Notes under the pieces: model-generated
The model's database searches: none
What the model was told of the DNA's origin: nothing
What the model saw: the letters and a program-made list of their open reading frames with translations, nothing else
Position numbers and translations under genes: made by a program
Part shown: positions 20,682 to 30,851 of the stretch, piece by piece
Position numbering within the stretch: the stretch's first letter is position 1
Layout: every line of letters begins with the position of its first letter
Assembly (NCBI GenBank): GCA_023376005.1
Contig: CM042145.1
Location: 99,178,797-99,242,796, forward strand
Direction: 5' to 3'
DNA: 64,000 nt
Source of the DNA: Doryteuthis pealeii
Lineage: Eukaryota > Mollusca > Cephalopoda > Myopsida > Loliginidae

Positions 20682-21165
20682 GCAGCATCCTAGTAATTAA
20701 AAACAAAATTGCATAAACAGTAATGCTATGATAAAAATAATAACCGGGTCTAAGTGTTAATTTATCATAGGTTATAAAAACAGCACTTATATTTATAAAA
20801 AATTATAAATTTGGAACATACCTATCACAACTGTTATATCACATATAGAAAAAAACCTTAAACACATTAAAATTGTTTAGATATTGATTATAGCTATGCG
20901 GTGACGATCGATTCTCCTTCCATTTATAGGTGAACAGCAAGGCAGACTGGAATCTTTAAACTTGGTACGACAATAGGCCTAGGAGAAAGAAAACTCTGAA
21001 TTCAAATCAGTTGTAGACCTGAGAGTGATGGGCTCCGCTAGATGATTCCTGCCCAAGACACGCCCACATAACCAAACCATGTTACGGAACGCAGCTCCTC
21101 AGCCACGACCAGGATGCTACATGATGTCCAATCGGAAGCAGAGTACAGCTGGTTTGAATTCATAA
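20682..21165. other. Unassigned stretch with T2 SINE fragment
   Basis: A T2 body fragment ('aggcctaggagaaagaaaactctgaattc') lies at about 20930-21025; the rest is unassigned. Confidence 0.5.
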
Positions 21166-21353
21166 TTGACCTTCTCTACCAAATTTCCAAAATGGCTGTA
21201 CCAAATTTTCTTAGTATTTTTTTTTATCTGTATGATGGGATATCCCGAAGTTCACTATCTATTCACCTCAGAACTCATTATTATTGTAATCTGGGTCCTT
21301 CTGTGGGTGGTGGGAGAGCCACTGAAAGTCGTTTAAAGTAGGCAAAGATTTAA
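21166..21353. mobile_element. piggyBac-like MITE, diverged copy
   Basis: Shares 'taccaaatttccaaaatggc', 'ctgtatgatgggatatcccg', 'attgtaatctgggtccttctg' with 33924-34166 and 48174-48416, ending 'aaagtaggcaaaga' next to TTAA. Confidence 0.6.
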
Positions 21354-21597
21354 GGATTACAGTCTGCCTTACTATTTACCCATAGCTGAGAATTGGAGAG
21401 AAGAAATGGATTCATGCCTTTCCCAAGAGCATAAGTGCTAAATGAAACACAAATAGCTATCTTGATTATAGGTAGATAATAATAAGTATTGAATCAGATA
21501 ACTTATAAAATTAACCCGAGTTTTAACTATGACAATCATATGTAGTATTAAAATGTTATTTTCATACGTATTGCTAAAACGATGCTGCACATCGCAA

Positions 21598-21835
21598 AAA
21601 AAGCTGCTATATGGCCACTTAGTTCCTATCATATAAAGCACCCAAGTAAGACGAATAAGACATGATGGATACTGCTGGAGAAGTAAGGACGAACTCATAA
21701 GTGACGTTCTCATGTGAACACTTACACATGGATACACCAGTGTTGGTCAACCAGCAAAATCTTAAACAGATCAACTGTCCGGACACTGGATGCCCTGTGG
21801 AGGACTTGCCAGGAGCGATGACAAACAGAGAGAGA
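21598..21835 (+). pseudogene. LINE 3'-ORF end fragment
   Basis: Plus-strand code (with stops) matches the C-terminal segment of the non-LTR ORF at 53870-54260: a 'CW-SKDELISD'-like stretch from 'ctgctggagaagtaaggacg' onward, then 'accagtgttggtcaacc' and 'ggacactggatgccctgtgg'. It ends in GA-rich (CAGA)n simple repeat. Confidence 0.65.
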
Positions 21836-21989
21836 GACAGACAGACAGACAGATAGACAGACAGAGAAAGAGAGAGAAAGAGAGAGTCATGAGAATCCAT
21901 GTTACCAGCACGACTTAATGATATTTGATTGTCTAAATATATCATTGTAGAAGGTTTGTCATCATGCACTCTTAAAGTCCGTTATTCAA

Positions 21990-22440
21990 GAGTACTAGCA
22001 AAATAAAAAACACCTCCGGGCGATGTAAAAATAGATTTTTGAAACATATTGCCTGAGGGGTGGGAGTTCAAAATTCAATGTCAGCGAGTTTGTACCCTGA
22101 GTAAGTAAAATCATCAAATTCATTAAAGGATTAAAAAATAAAACAATTTGAAATGTAACGTTTAAATATATATATAAAAATAAAACAAACTATATATAGG
22201 TATATAATAGCAGTCATGTATTTATTAAAACTTGTTTTAAAAAACAATGAGGACTGTCTAATGTTGCATGTTCAAATTTTGAGTGTATTTATTTTATGTT
22301 ATGAAGATTTTGAGTAATGTGACGTAAACAGTGACGTTTTTGTTACAGACAAAAGCCGGAAGCGAATCTCCATTATTAATAGATATAATTTAGATTTAAA
22401 CCTCTTTTTATATACCATACTATACTATATATATCTATAC
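21990..22440. other. Unassigned stretch with possible inverted Helitron 5' end
   Basis: Minus-strand 'aataatggagattcgcttcc...tttgtctgtaac' near 22345-22385 resembles the 5' end of the Helitron at 18926. Not bounded. Confidence 0.35.
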
Positions 22441-22476
22441 TACCATGTGCGAGATTTTATGCACTTTTCTTATTTG

Positions 22477-22480
<4 letters not shown>

Positions 22481-22564
<84 letters not shown>
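22481..22564. repeat. (TA)n-(TG)n microsatellite
   Basis: TA run followed by TG run. Confidence 0.95.
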
Positions 22565-22566
<2 letters not shown>

Positions 22567-22851
22567 TAGAAAAGTAGATAATTATTTGCTGTATACATGT
22601 AATTTACAGTCTTACCAAATTACGGGTGCGGCATTTTTATAATGTAATACAGTTGATAAGTTCGGGTTTTGTGAACATGGGTAACAGAAACGGTAGTGAA
22701 AATTACCACCTGTTGACAAGTGACATAATTTAAACAAGGATATTTATATTTAAGAGGAATTTTGAAACTCAAAATTGAAATGTCTCGATATATTAAATAT
22801 TAGTATCCTCAAGCTATGAAGCAGATAAATGGATGAAGTAGCAGAAATAAA

Positions 22852-22856
<5 letters not shown>

Positions 22857-22910
<54 letters not shown>
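22857..22910. repeat. (TA)n microsatellite
   Basis: Left border of the unit at 22911-23090. Confidence 0.95.
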
Positions 22911-22915
<5 letters not shown>

Positions 22916-23087
22916 AACGTAGTTAGCATCCAACAAAGGCTTCATCAGATGATGACTCAGGGTTCAGGCTTGGTTTCGGGGCCAAAGCATCATTACCAAT
23001 AACTCAACCCAGCAGTATCTCACGATACCATCAGACTTTGTTGGTATATTGTCACACTGTGGGATTGCCATATACACGCTGATGCGG

Positions 23088-23090
<3 letters not shown>
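22911..23090 (-). repeat. Unassigned unit between two (TA)n tracts
   Basis: Minus strand holds 'catctgatgaagcctttgttgg' next to one TA tract. A CUGAUGA is present but no GAAA follows, so it does not meet the hammerhead definition. Its position between TA tracts matches that of the HHR units. Confidence 0.45.

Positions 23091-23134
<44 letters not shown>
23091..23134. repeat. (TA)n microsatellite
   Basis: Left border of the HHR unit at 23135. Confidence 0.95.
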
Positions 23135-23138
<4 letters not shown>

Positions 23139-23156
23139 GGAGAACAAAACTTTTAG

Positions 23157-23203
23157 TTCTCCTGAAGAAGATGTACTTTGTACACCGAAACTGTGGTAAA
23201 GAA
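23157..23203 (+). ncRNA. Hammerhead ribozyme candidate with inverted 5' flank
   Basis: Core CUGAAGA at 23162-23168; stem II G-(A.C)-UGUAC/GUACA with loop UUU; GAAA at 23187-23190; stem III AC/GU with loop UGUG; triplet GUA ending 23198. Stem I is UUCU/AGAA with the core-proximal pair C.A mismatched. A perfect hairpin (23135-23145 with 23156-23166) overlaps the 5' side and would compete with folding. Confidence 0.6.
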
Positions 23204-23319
23204 AAAACTTTTTTCTACAACTATCAATGCTCTATTTTACGAAATATATTGAGCACTTTTTGGATTAACTACTAATGCTACTACAATGAAAACTTTGTAG
23301 CAACATTTGATGAATATAT

Positions 23320-23345
23320 CTATCAGTCTATCTATCTATCTATCG

Positions 23346-23400
<55 letters not shown>
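23320..23400. repeat. (TATC)n-(TA)n microsatellite
   Basis: Right border of the HHR unit. Confidence 0.95.
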
Positions 23401-23402
<2 letters not shown>

Positions 23403-23404
<2 letters not shown>

Positions 23405-23785
23405 AAGACATGCTGAACTCTGCTGAAGAAGCAGGGACGAACTCATAAGGGATGCACCCCTGTGGAAACCAGCACATGTGCACACCAGCGCGAGTCATCC
23501 AGCAAAGGCCTACATTGACCAGCACAGAACAGATTTAATTAAGTCGTTGGACTAGGTAACCAGTCTAGAAGGAAAACTCAGGATTCAAACCTGTTAAACT
23601 CCGCTTAAGAAATTAACCTTGTGTCCCATCCTGATCATGCGTATGGGCTGGTAAATATACACATTGAACAGCACTGCGCGGATACTGGATGCTGTGAAGA
23701 GGACCTCCCGAGGGCAATGCATGATAAGGACGGTTGTCGAGAGATTGTCATAGATATCCGTGCTACTAGGGTGATATGATGATGT
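23403..23785 (+). pseudogene. LINE 3' end split by a T2 SINE fragment
   Basis: 23403-23525 ('aagacatgctgaactctgctg...acgaactcataagg') and 23660-23785 ('gaacagcactgcgcggatactgg...gtgatatgatgatg') are the two halves of the LINE terminal region. Between them lies a T2 SINE body ('ccagtctagaaggaaaactc...ttgtgtcccatcctg'). The LINE ends in a short GAT run, as do other copies. Confidence 0.65.
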
Positions 23786-23931
23786 GTTCTTTAGCCTCGA
23801 TGAGGCAACCATCTAAAAGGATGGAAACTCTGAATTAAAACCAACTTTACTCCGCCTAAAAACTGACATCCAGCCCGTGACAGAAAGTATGGGTAACTAT
23901 ATACCTACTGTTCCTTAATGTTTGGGGGTGT

Positions 23932-24120
23932 CTCCGTGGCGCAGTCGCTAACATGTCGGACTACGACATAGTAGTAAGCGACTTCGAACTCCAGTAGGAT
24001 ATTAGAAAAGGTATGAACCCCTTCATCCCCCAGCTATGGGTCAAGTAGTACCACTACTGTTCTTCTCCGAGGATTTCTTTTTATTAAATAACCCACGAAG
24101 ATTGATATGCCATTAAACAA
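23932..24120 (+). repeat. tRNA-derived SINE, 'T4' family
   Basis: Head 'gtctccgtggcgcagtcgctaacatg' (A box 'tggcgcagtcg') and B-box-like 'cttcgaactcc', then a short body and the shared 3' tail 'aaataacccacgaagattgatatgcc'. The head is unlike T1-T3, yet the tail is the same as in 5S and SA SINEs. Confidence 0.7.
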
Positions 24121-24204
24121 AGAAACCAAGTCTTAATAGTCACCCATGTAAATACTAAATATTTATCGTTGCTTAACTAGCGTGGCCAAGTTTTCTAAAG
24201 TCAA

Positions 24205-24740
24205 GTTGGTTAGTTGTTTGGGGTTTACGGCATATTAACCCATTGGGTTATTTTATGCCAAAGATTTTTGTTTTATTCATTCTTGATGTGTACTCAATTT
24301 TTTTAATCAATATTTTTTCTATTTAACCCATAGATGGGACCCTAACAGGTACTACCACTCCGGGTCAGAGTGGACCAGGGAGCAATGGTGATGAAGGGGT
24401 GCTCCACATTCCCCAAACCTCCAGAACTGGAACCTCACCATCAGATAGAGTTTAACGTCATTCCTAGGACATGAAGACCCTCAGCCACCACCTTCTAGCA
24501 CATATATGATAAAAACAGTTGGGGCTTGCCATAAGGTCAATGTAGGGCTGGGACAATCATATAGTGCTAGGGCTTGACATGGCCAGCCGATTAATCGAAG
24601 GGGGCCACTCCGCCGCCCGTCTAGGCTGAGTAAGGGCCAAAGTGGAGAGTTGCATGCCATGGACTGCTCAGCCACCAGGATTCCGTCCTTAAGCATCACA
24701 GTTCGCCATCAATGGCTAATAGATGGCCCCATCGGGGGGG
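24205..24740 (-). repeat. SA-family SINE, near full length
   Basis: Minus-strand copy from the shared tail ('ggtttacggcatattaaccc') at the left to 'tagcccccccgatggggcc' at the right, including 'cttatggcaagccccaac' and 'gtgctagaaggtggtggctg'. Confidence 0.8.
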
Positions 24741-24754
24741 CTATTATCCCTCTG

Positions 24755-25120
24755 CTGGCGAAAAAGGGATAGACTCCTTCGGTATCCAGCTGATACCGAC
24801 AATAGGCCATTTGCCTTCTATAATTTCCATTAGATAAAGAACATATTAAAAATGTACGTTTTAGAGGCCGGTTTAGCTCAGAGGCTACAGCATCCACCTC
24901 AGAACCACGTTGTCCCAGCTTCAATACCGGCCCTGCCAACGCATGAATAGGCCAGCTTGGATCTGTGCGGTAAAATAAGGAGCTGGTGGTAGATGTGGCT
25001 CTACACCCCAGCACAAAAAAAAAACAAAAGCAATCTTCCTGGACTAGCGCTCGTAAAAAGGGAATATACTTCCTCGATGTCCGTCTGATACCGACAAAAG
25101 GCCACTCCGCCTTCTATAAT
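24755..25120 (+). repeat. T1 SINE copies (tail fragment plus diverged full copy)
   Basis: 24760-24812 is a T1 tail ('gataccgacaataggcca'). 24868-25115 is a plus-strand T1 copy with head 'ccggtttagctcagagg' and body ending 'ctgataccgacaaaaggcc'. Both are followed by the same 'tctataatttccattagataaagaa' sequence, so a segment of about 60 bp was duplicated with the SINE. Confidence 0.75.
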
Positions 25121-25726
25121 TTCCATTAGATAAAGAATCTATTAAAAATGTACTGTAACACCTTCAAAGTCTCCAGTAAATAGAATAAACTGCTTCAATT
25201 GCTAAACGAACTAAACGAATTGAGAACAACTCTTGAGACGTAGTGTTTAGAAAAAGAGGGCGTAAGTTGTAATAGAGTTCGCTCCGTTTACAAAGAAAGT
25301 AAAGAGCTTTTTAAGGAGTTCTACAAGTAAGTATTTAATCCGCTTATAAGTACAAATTATACATGAAACTCGACGAAAAACGATGCTAATTTGAAGAGAG
25401 AGAAAATTACAAATTTAAACAGGTGGCAGAATGGTTAAGTGTCAGCTGAAGTTCATGTTCGGATGGAAACAATATCATATTCCCGAATAGTCATGAGATA
25501 GAACAAAAAAGACAATGTTTCTTTTCTTTTACTATTTCTTCTCGCTTACTGATAAAAGAAAAAAAGAAAGAAAAATGTGTTTGCACTTATATTTATTACA
25601 ATTTATATCTATTAAAATTTACTTTACAGCAACAAAAAAATATCTTAGCATATTAGTAGCGTTTGTTTTATGTACTCTTGTTAAAAAGAACAAATAACAC
25701 TCTTTTTTAATGTTTACTAGCAAGGA
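25121..25726. other. Mostly unassigned, with a tRNA-like head
   Basis: 'ggtggcagaatggttaagtg' at about 25422-25442 resembles a Leu/Ser tRNA A box; no B box is convincing. A ~90-bp segment 'gtttgcacttatatttattac...gttttatgta' (25578-25675) is repeated at 26570-26665. Confidence 0.45.
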
Positions 25727-25765
25727 TGCCCGGCATTACTCGGGAGAATCTATTTCATCTTGAAT
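25727..25765 (-). mobile_element. Helitron-like 3' end
   Basis: On the minus strand, CCCG...CGGG hairpin, then 'catccttg' and CTAG followed by T, the same terminus as 9741 and 19523. Confidence 0.5.
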
Positions 25766-26131
25766 TTTATTACTGTATCAAAATTCAATAACATGTTTAT
25801 TCATTGTCTTGATAATTAATCTAATGCTATTGCAAAAAATTCCAGGGTACAGATTTCTCAAGAAGACTCTCCTTTTCAGAATGAGATGGTTAGAGGGAAC
25901 TATGTTCGAATCTTACTTAGAAAATAAGTATATAGAATAGCTTTTCAACTATTTAATAAAATAGATATATTGTGTATGTATTCTAAAAAAATACCACTAA
26001 TGTACATAAATCTTTTTTTTAATAAAAGAAATAATAACTTCATGCAAAATAATATATATTTTATACTTAAATTTTTTTTTTCGTAAAGTAAAGAGAGATT
26101 GATTTCATGAAAAGATATTCTTAATTCAAAA

Positions 26132-26153
26132 ATCTCTCTCTCTCTCTCTCTTC

Positions 26154-26242
<89 letters not shown>
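26132..26242. repeat. (TC)n-(TA)n-(TG)n microsatellite
   Basis: Three dinucleotide tracts in succession. Confidence 0.95.
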
Positions 26243-26246
<4 letters not shown>

Positions 26247-26404
26247 AAACTGTGCTATCCACAATAAAAAAATTCTATATTATAAGAAATATTTTTTAAG
26301 TCTAGAAATTTTTTTAAAAACAACTCAACAAACAATATTTTTAAAAGCATAGATATTTTTAAGGAAATTGATTTAAACAATTTATTAAAATATTTTATGA
26401 TTTC

Positions 26405-26535
26405 TTGCTCCAATATGTTTAAAATGACTTGGTCTAAGGAGAAGGAAATCTCTGAATTCAAACCTGTTACACTCCGCTTAAAAAATTGACCTTGTGTCAC
26501 ATCCTTCTCGTTCGGAGGGGTTAAGTAAATGTATA
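26405..26535 (+). repeat. T2 SINE 3' half
   Basis: 'ggtctaaggagaaggaaatctctgaattcaaacctg...aattgaccttgtgtcacatcc...ggaggggtt'. Confidence 0.7.
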
Positions 26536-26793
26536 TACTATAAAGAGAAATAAAATGAAATAAAAAAGATGTTTGCACCTATATTTATTACACCTTATAT
26601 CTATTAAAAGTTACTTTGCAGCGAAAAAAAAATCTTTAGATATTAGTAGCGTTTGTTTTATGTAGTCATGTTAAAAGGGATAACACTCTTCTCTTTTTTT
26701 TTTTTTTTGCTGTTTATGTTAGACAATTTCAAAGCAGTTTTCATTTCAACTCTATAAAAATATAGACAAAACTTTGGCATTTCGTTAGCGACA

Positions 26794-26880
26794 TTAACTC
26801 TTTGCCTACTTTAAGCTGCTCATAGCGGCTCTCTCACTACACCCAAGCAAAGTATAAAAACTGATGGTTAGTTCATATCT
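26794..26880. mobile_element. piggyBac-like MITE, left half
   Basis: TTAA-CTCTTTGCCTACTTTAAG, identical in kind to the left end at 35562. The other half is at about 27464-27565; the DNA between contains a tRNA-like/HHR unit and a mariner-like array. Confidence 0.6.
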
Positions 26881-26961
26881 CCTATAAAAAGGATAGAGCA
26901 CTCTTTGGCGGCCTTTACATATATACAAAGATGTGTTTAAAAAATCCCCTTCCCATTCTGT

Positions 26962-27038
26962 AGGCGACGGTGGTCGAACGGTTAAGCTCTCCGACTACTG
27001 ATGAATTGTTCGGGTTCCTATCCCGGCCATGGGTAGCT
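26962..27038 (+). repeat. tRNA-like head upstream of an HHR copy
   Basis: 'gacggtggtcgaacggttaag' (A box, Leu/Ser-like) and 'gttcgggttcctatcccggcc' (B box) are in the right order. The next bases, 'atgggtagctta', also precede the HHRs at 59447 and 20370. This links a pol III promoter to the ribozyme unit. Confidence 0.6.
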
Positions 27039-27045
27039 TAAAAAT

Positions 27046-27097
27046 GTCTAGCAACAATGAAGAGGCGTGATACGTTGAAACACGGTGTCTGTGGATG

Positions 27098-27099
<2 letters not shown>
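27046..27099 (+). ncRNA. Hammerhead ribozyme, mutated core
   Basis: Same family as 20370 and 59447: stem I CAACA/UGUGG (one mismatch), stem II GGCGU/ACGUU, GAAA at 27077-27080, stem III and GUC triplet at 27087-27089. The first core base is A instead of C (AUGAAGA), so it should be inactive. (TA)n follows at once. Confidence 0.65.

Positions 27100-27100
<1 letters not shown>

Positions 27101-27152
<52 letters not shown>
27101..27152. repeat. (TA)n microsatellite
   Basis: Between the HHR copy and a mariner-like array. Confidence 0.95.
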
Positions 27153-27157
<5 letters not shown>

Positions 27158-27378
27158 GTGTCAGAAAGTATCTAGATTGAAGCTGTATTTACCGAGATAG
27201 GAATGAACAATAAATGTAACGTTATTTTTTTTCAGAATACAAGGTGTGTCAAAAAGTATAGATTTTAAAGCTATATTTACCAAGATAGAAATGAAGAATG
27301 AATGGAACTTTATTTTTAAGAATACAAGGTGTGTCAAAGAGTACAAAAAATCTTGATACCTTTTTGACACATCTTGTA
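27152..27378. mobile_element. Mariner-like MITE array
   Basis: Three 'caaggtgtgtcaaaaagta'-type units in tandem, closed by an inverted end ('ctttttgacacatcttgta'). Confidence 0.65.
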
Positions 27379-27691
27379 TATATTGTATATGTGTGTGTGT
27401 GATATTGTAAACAATAGAAAAAATTCGATATTATAAGAATTTTTTTGTTATTATTAGAAAGAGTAGAAACACTCAGATTACAATATCCCATCAGAAGGAC
27501 TCAGATTACAATATCCAATCAGGCAGGTAAAAATACCAAGAAAATTAGCAACAGACGAAAAAAAAATTCTATGCATTTTCTACTATATATTAAACAAAGC
27601 AACCTGCATAGTTTATAGATAAAACGGAGAGCTAACTACTCGCCAAGTTTCATTTAAACAGGATCTTTAATATTTCAATATAAAAGTAAAT

Positions 27692-28075
27692 GGAAGCGTT
27701 CGTCGTGTAATGGTTATGATTGTAAGAAATAGACACGATGACACCAGTTCAAATCCTGAATAAAGCTGTTTGCATTTCCCATAGCGTACCCTTGGGAAAG
27801 ATATGCATCAAAATATTGGGTTATAGGAGTTCGACGTGTAACGGTTATTCTTGTAGGAATTCAACTCAGTGTCCCGACTTCAAATATTCGACGGGGCTGC
27901 TTGCATTTCATGTAGGGCTAAATACACTTGAGAAAGGTGCGAATCCATCTGTTCTCCCTCCCGCACAGCTATGGGTAAATAGTGGTGCAGACTGGGATCT
28001 TTAACTTTGGTGTGGCAACAGACCTGAGTTCAAACCTGTTAAACTCCACTTAAAAATTGACCTTGTGTCACTATA
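27692..28075 (+). repeat. T2 SINE, two heads in tandem
   Basis: Head 1 'cgtcgtgtaatggttatgattg' (27700) and head 2 'cgacgtgtaacggttattcttg' (27830), then one body ending 'aattgaccttgtgtcac'. A dimeric SINE or nested insertion. Confidence 0.7.
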
Positions 28076-28394
28076 AAGGGAACTCAAATAATAAAGAAAC
28101 ATAAAATTTGTCGTCGTTGCCACTAGTTTTGGCGGGGAAATTTTTGCTTGCAACTACGTCCGAACAATTCTTAAATAAGGATTGACAGAAAGCAATTTTA
28201 CTCATTATAAGGCTAATCATTATTTAACTAGAACATTTTTAATATGAAGTCAGATACAGTACGAGATACATGTATATGTCATGACTCTTAGTCGTCCCTT
28301 TCTTGGTAGGTCCGAGTATTTTTCAGCACACCCAAACAATTAAAAACAGAATCCCCTCACTGAAAATGATACCATTCACTTTTAGCTTAGTTTG

Positions 28395-28495
28395 ACTCTA
28401 AACCAAAAGTATGGGGCATCCAGTGAGAATCGAACTCACTAGTAAAGGTCTGCTAACCTCGCTTGCTAACAAACTACACGGTGCAAGGTGTTCTG
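28395..28495 (-). repeat. T3 tRNA-derived SINE head
   Basis: 'ggggcatccagtgagaatcgaactcact' reversed gives a B box; 'tgctaacaaactacacggtg' is the decayed A-box end. Confidence 0.65.
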
Positions 28496-28559
28496 AGGAT
28501 GTTGTGTCCTGGATAGGACAGTAAATTACATTCAGTGGTGAGTCTCCATTACTGGAGCT

Positions 28560-29170
28560 CTGTGGAGTGTGGTTGGTTGGTTGTTTGAGTTTTACGGCAT
28601 GTCAAACTTTGTTGGGTTACTTTATGCCGAAGACGTTTTTGTTTTATTCATCCTTGTTATGTATTCAATTTTTTTTTTCAAACTATTTTTAATAAATTTG
28701 TAACCCCCTTTTTTTTTATCTATTTAACCTATAGGTAAGACCCTAACTGGTACTAGCACTCTGGATCAGAATGAACCTGGGAGTAATAACGATGAAGGGG
28801 TACTCCACACTCCCCAGAGTTGCAGAATTGGAACTTCGTCACTAGATGCAGTTTAATGTCATACCCAGGACAAATAAACCTTTAGCCACAGCCTTCTAGC
28901 ACATATATGATAAAAGGGTTGGGGGTTGCTATAAGGGCAATAAGGTCGGGACAATCATATAAGTGCTAGGGTTAGACGTGACCAACCGATTGATCGGAAG
29001 AGGGCCTCTCCGACCGCTCGTCTTAACCAAGTAAGGGTCAAACTGGAGTGTAGCATGTCATGGACTGCTCAGCCACTAGGATTCCGTCCGTAAGCATCCC
29101 ACGGTCAACAGGTGGCCCAACTGGGGGATTTTACTCTTCTGAAGAGATGCAGTCGGCGTATTCTACTGCT
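28560..29170 (-). repeat. SA-family SINE, near full length
   Basis: Shared tail ('tacggcatgtcaaactttgttggg') at left, 'gtactagcactctggatcag', 'gttgctataagggcaataagg', 'agtcggcgtattct' at right. Same order as 24205-24740. Confidence 0.8.
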
Positions 29171-29386
29171 CCAGTCAGGGCAGTGAGGAGTGTGGAGATA
29201 CACATTCGCTGCTTATTATTTCCAGCTCAAGTCTGATCCGGGGTTTTAGTACATGTTTGAGTCATATAGATCTGTTTGGTTTGCTTTTGTTTTGATTAAC
29301 GGCATATCAACCCTGTTGGTTATTTAATGCTATTTTTTGTATATCTTTTACCAACAACAACAAGGTGCTCTGGAGATGATGTAGGA

Positions 29387-29535
29387 ATACTTGAAACCAT
29401 ATAACTGTATGCAAATAAATGATTATTATTAATTAAGAATAGTTACTTTAAGCCATATAATTATGTATAAATTATTAGTATTAGATAGGAACACTTGAAA
29501 CCGTATGGCTTTATTTTCAAGTTTAATATTATAAA
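29387..29535 (+). repeat. Minisatellite-like unit 'gaatacttgaaaccatataactgtatgcaaat'
   Basis: Two to three degenerate ~50-bp units. The same unit occurs at 33800-33925, 34170-34310, 41110-41190 and 43215-43400, at the last site followed by a SINE-like segment ('acaaaaaaatgtaaattt'). Confidence 0.6.
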
Positions 29536-30145
29536 ATCCAAACGGATATCGTTAGGTATTATTCATTTCTCAACTCTACAGCATTGAAACTCCTTAAGTA
29601 AAGATAGAATTTCAACGCTTATGTAATTTTCCTCATTAGGGGACAGATGTATTGATGTGTCTACGCATATATACTCTCAACATTATGCTCAGAGAAAGGA
29701 GAGTTGTTTGTAGCAGAAGTTTGTTGGGGAAGATTTTGTATAGAAAATTACAGTGAATCCTTAAGACCAAGAGATTAAGACCCAGGGCCTTTGAAAAACA
29801 TGCTGCAATAACCACAAAGGGACCTTCTTGAAATTCAGAAGCGGAAAAAAAAAACAATGTTGTTTGAATTCGTATGGAAAATCAAAAAAGAAAGAAGGTG
29901 TAGGATCAGAAATTGAACATAATGTTGAGAATAGTTAAATGCGTAGTTGCATCAACATGTCTATAGCCTAATGATGAAAATCACACAAGTGTTGCTATTT
30001 CAATAGCAAACTAGCAAGCTAGATTTTTTAAGATGTTAGGGTTTTGCGATATTGTGAATGTTTTTTGTGAATTGATTTCTAAATGTTGCTAACGTTAGCA
30101 TATTCTTAAATAATTCTATTTAACTAACCTGTTCACCACGGGTAG
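29536..30145. other. Unassigned stretch
   Basis: Includes one arm of the fold-back family ('ggtattattcatttctcaactctacagcattgaaactcc', 29555-29595). No coding evidence. Confidence 0.45.
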
Positions 30146-30147
30146 GA

Positions 30148-30412
30148 TTTTACACGACCTCACAAGTATGGGGCATCCAGCGAAGATCGAACTCGCTTTT
30201 TAGTTGTAATAGATCTGCGAAACTAGCTTGCTGACCATTACACCACGATGGGGTCCCTTAAATTATTTTCCTGACTTACCACATGGCCGGATTAACAAAG
30301 GTCTTTTTTACGTGGGGATTTTTCATGAGGCATCCAGCGAGGATCGAACTCGCTACTCAGTAATAATAGACCCGCGAGACTAGCTTGTTGACCATTACAC
30401 CACAACGGGACA
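30148..30412 (-). repeat. Two tandem T3 tRNA-derived SINE heads
   Basis: 30150-30252 and 30326-30412 each contain, on the minus strand, 'tggtgtaatggtcagcaagctag' then 'gcgagttcgatc' and 'gctggatgcccc'. Spacing between A and B boxes is that of a tRNA with an enlarged variable region. Confidence 0.75.
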
Positions 30413-30544
30413 CCTGCTTCCGATGTAATAAATGAAAGACAGATTGTGAGTTATACGATGGGTGGATCAATAAGTCCGTACCTTGAAATTTATTAGTTTT
30501 TTTAGAATCTGAATTTGTCACTGCATATCATTTGATCTATACCA

Positions 30545-30681
30545 TTAATAGGTTAAGTGGGTGCTTTAACCTTAGTATGGCAACCGGTCTAGGAGAAGGA
30601 AAACTCTGAATTGAAACCTGTTAAACTCCGCTTAAGAAATTAACCTTGTGTCACATCCTGCTTGTGTGGATGGGTTGGTAA

Positions 30682-30682
<1 letters not shown>
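30545..30682 (+). repeat. T2 SINE 3' half ending at (TA)n
   Basis: 'ggcaaccggtctaggagaagg...aattaaccttgtgtcacatcc...ggatgggttgg'. Confidence 0.7.

Positions 30683-30683
<1 letters not shown>

Positions 30684-30737
<54 letters not shown>
30684..30737. repeat. (TA)n microsatellite
   Basis: Follows the 3' end of a T2 SINE, suggesting the TA run started as the SINE tail. Confidence 0.95.
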
Positions 30738-30740
<3 letters not shown>

Positions 30741-30851
30741 GCCTAAATGATTGATAAGGACTTCATTAATCAGTAGAATTACTAGAGTTACTGAAAGTCT
30801 AATCATGTTAATCTCATCTAATAACGGAACTAAGTGCAAAATTATATATAG

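Noticed and set aside
22911..22950. Hammerhead on the minus strand at 'catctgatgaagcc'
   Set aside because: CUGAUGA is present but no GAAA follows the putative stem II and no stem III/cleavage site could be placed.
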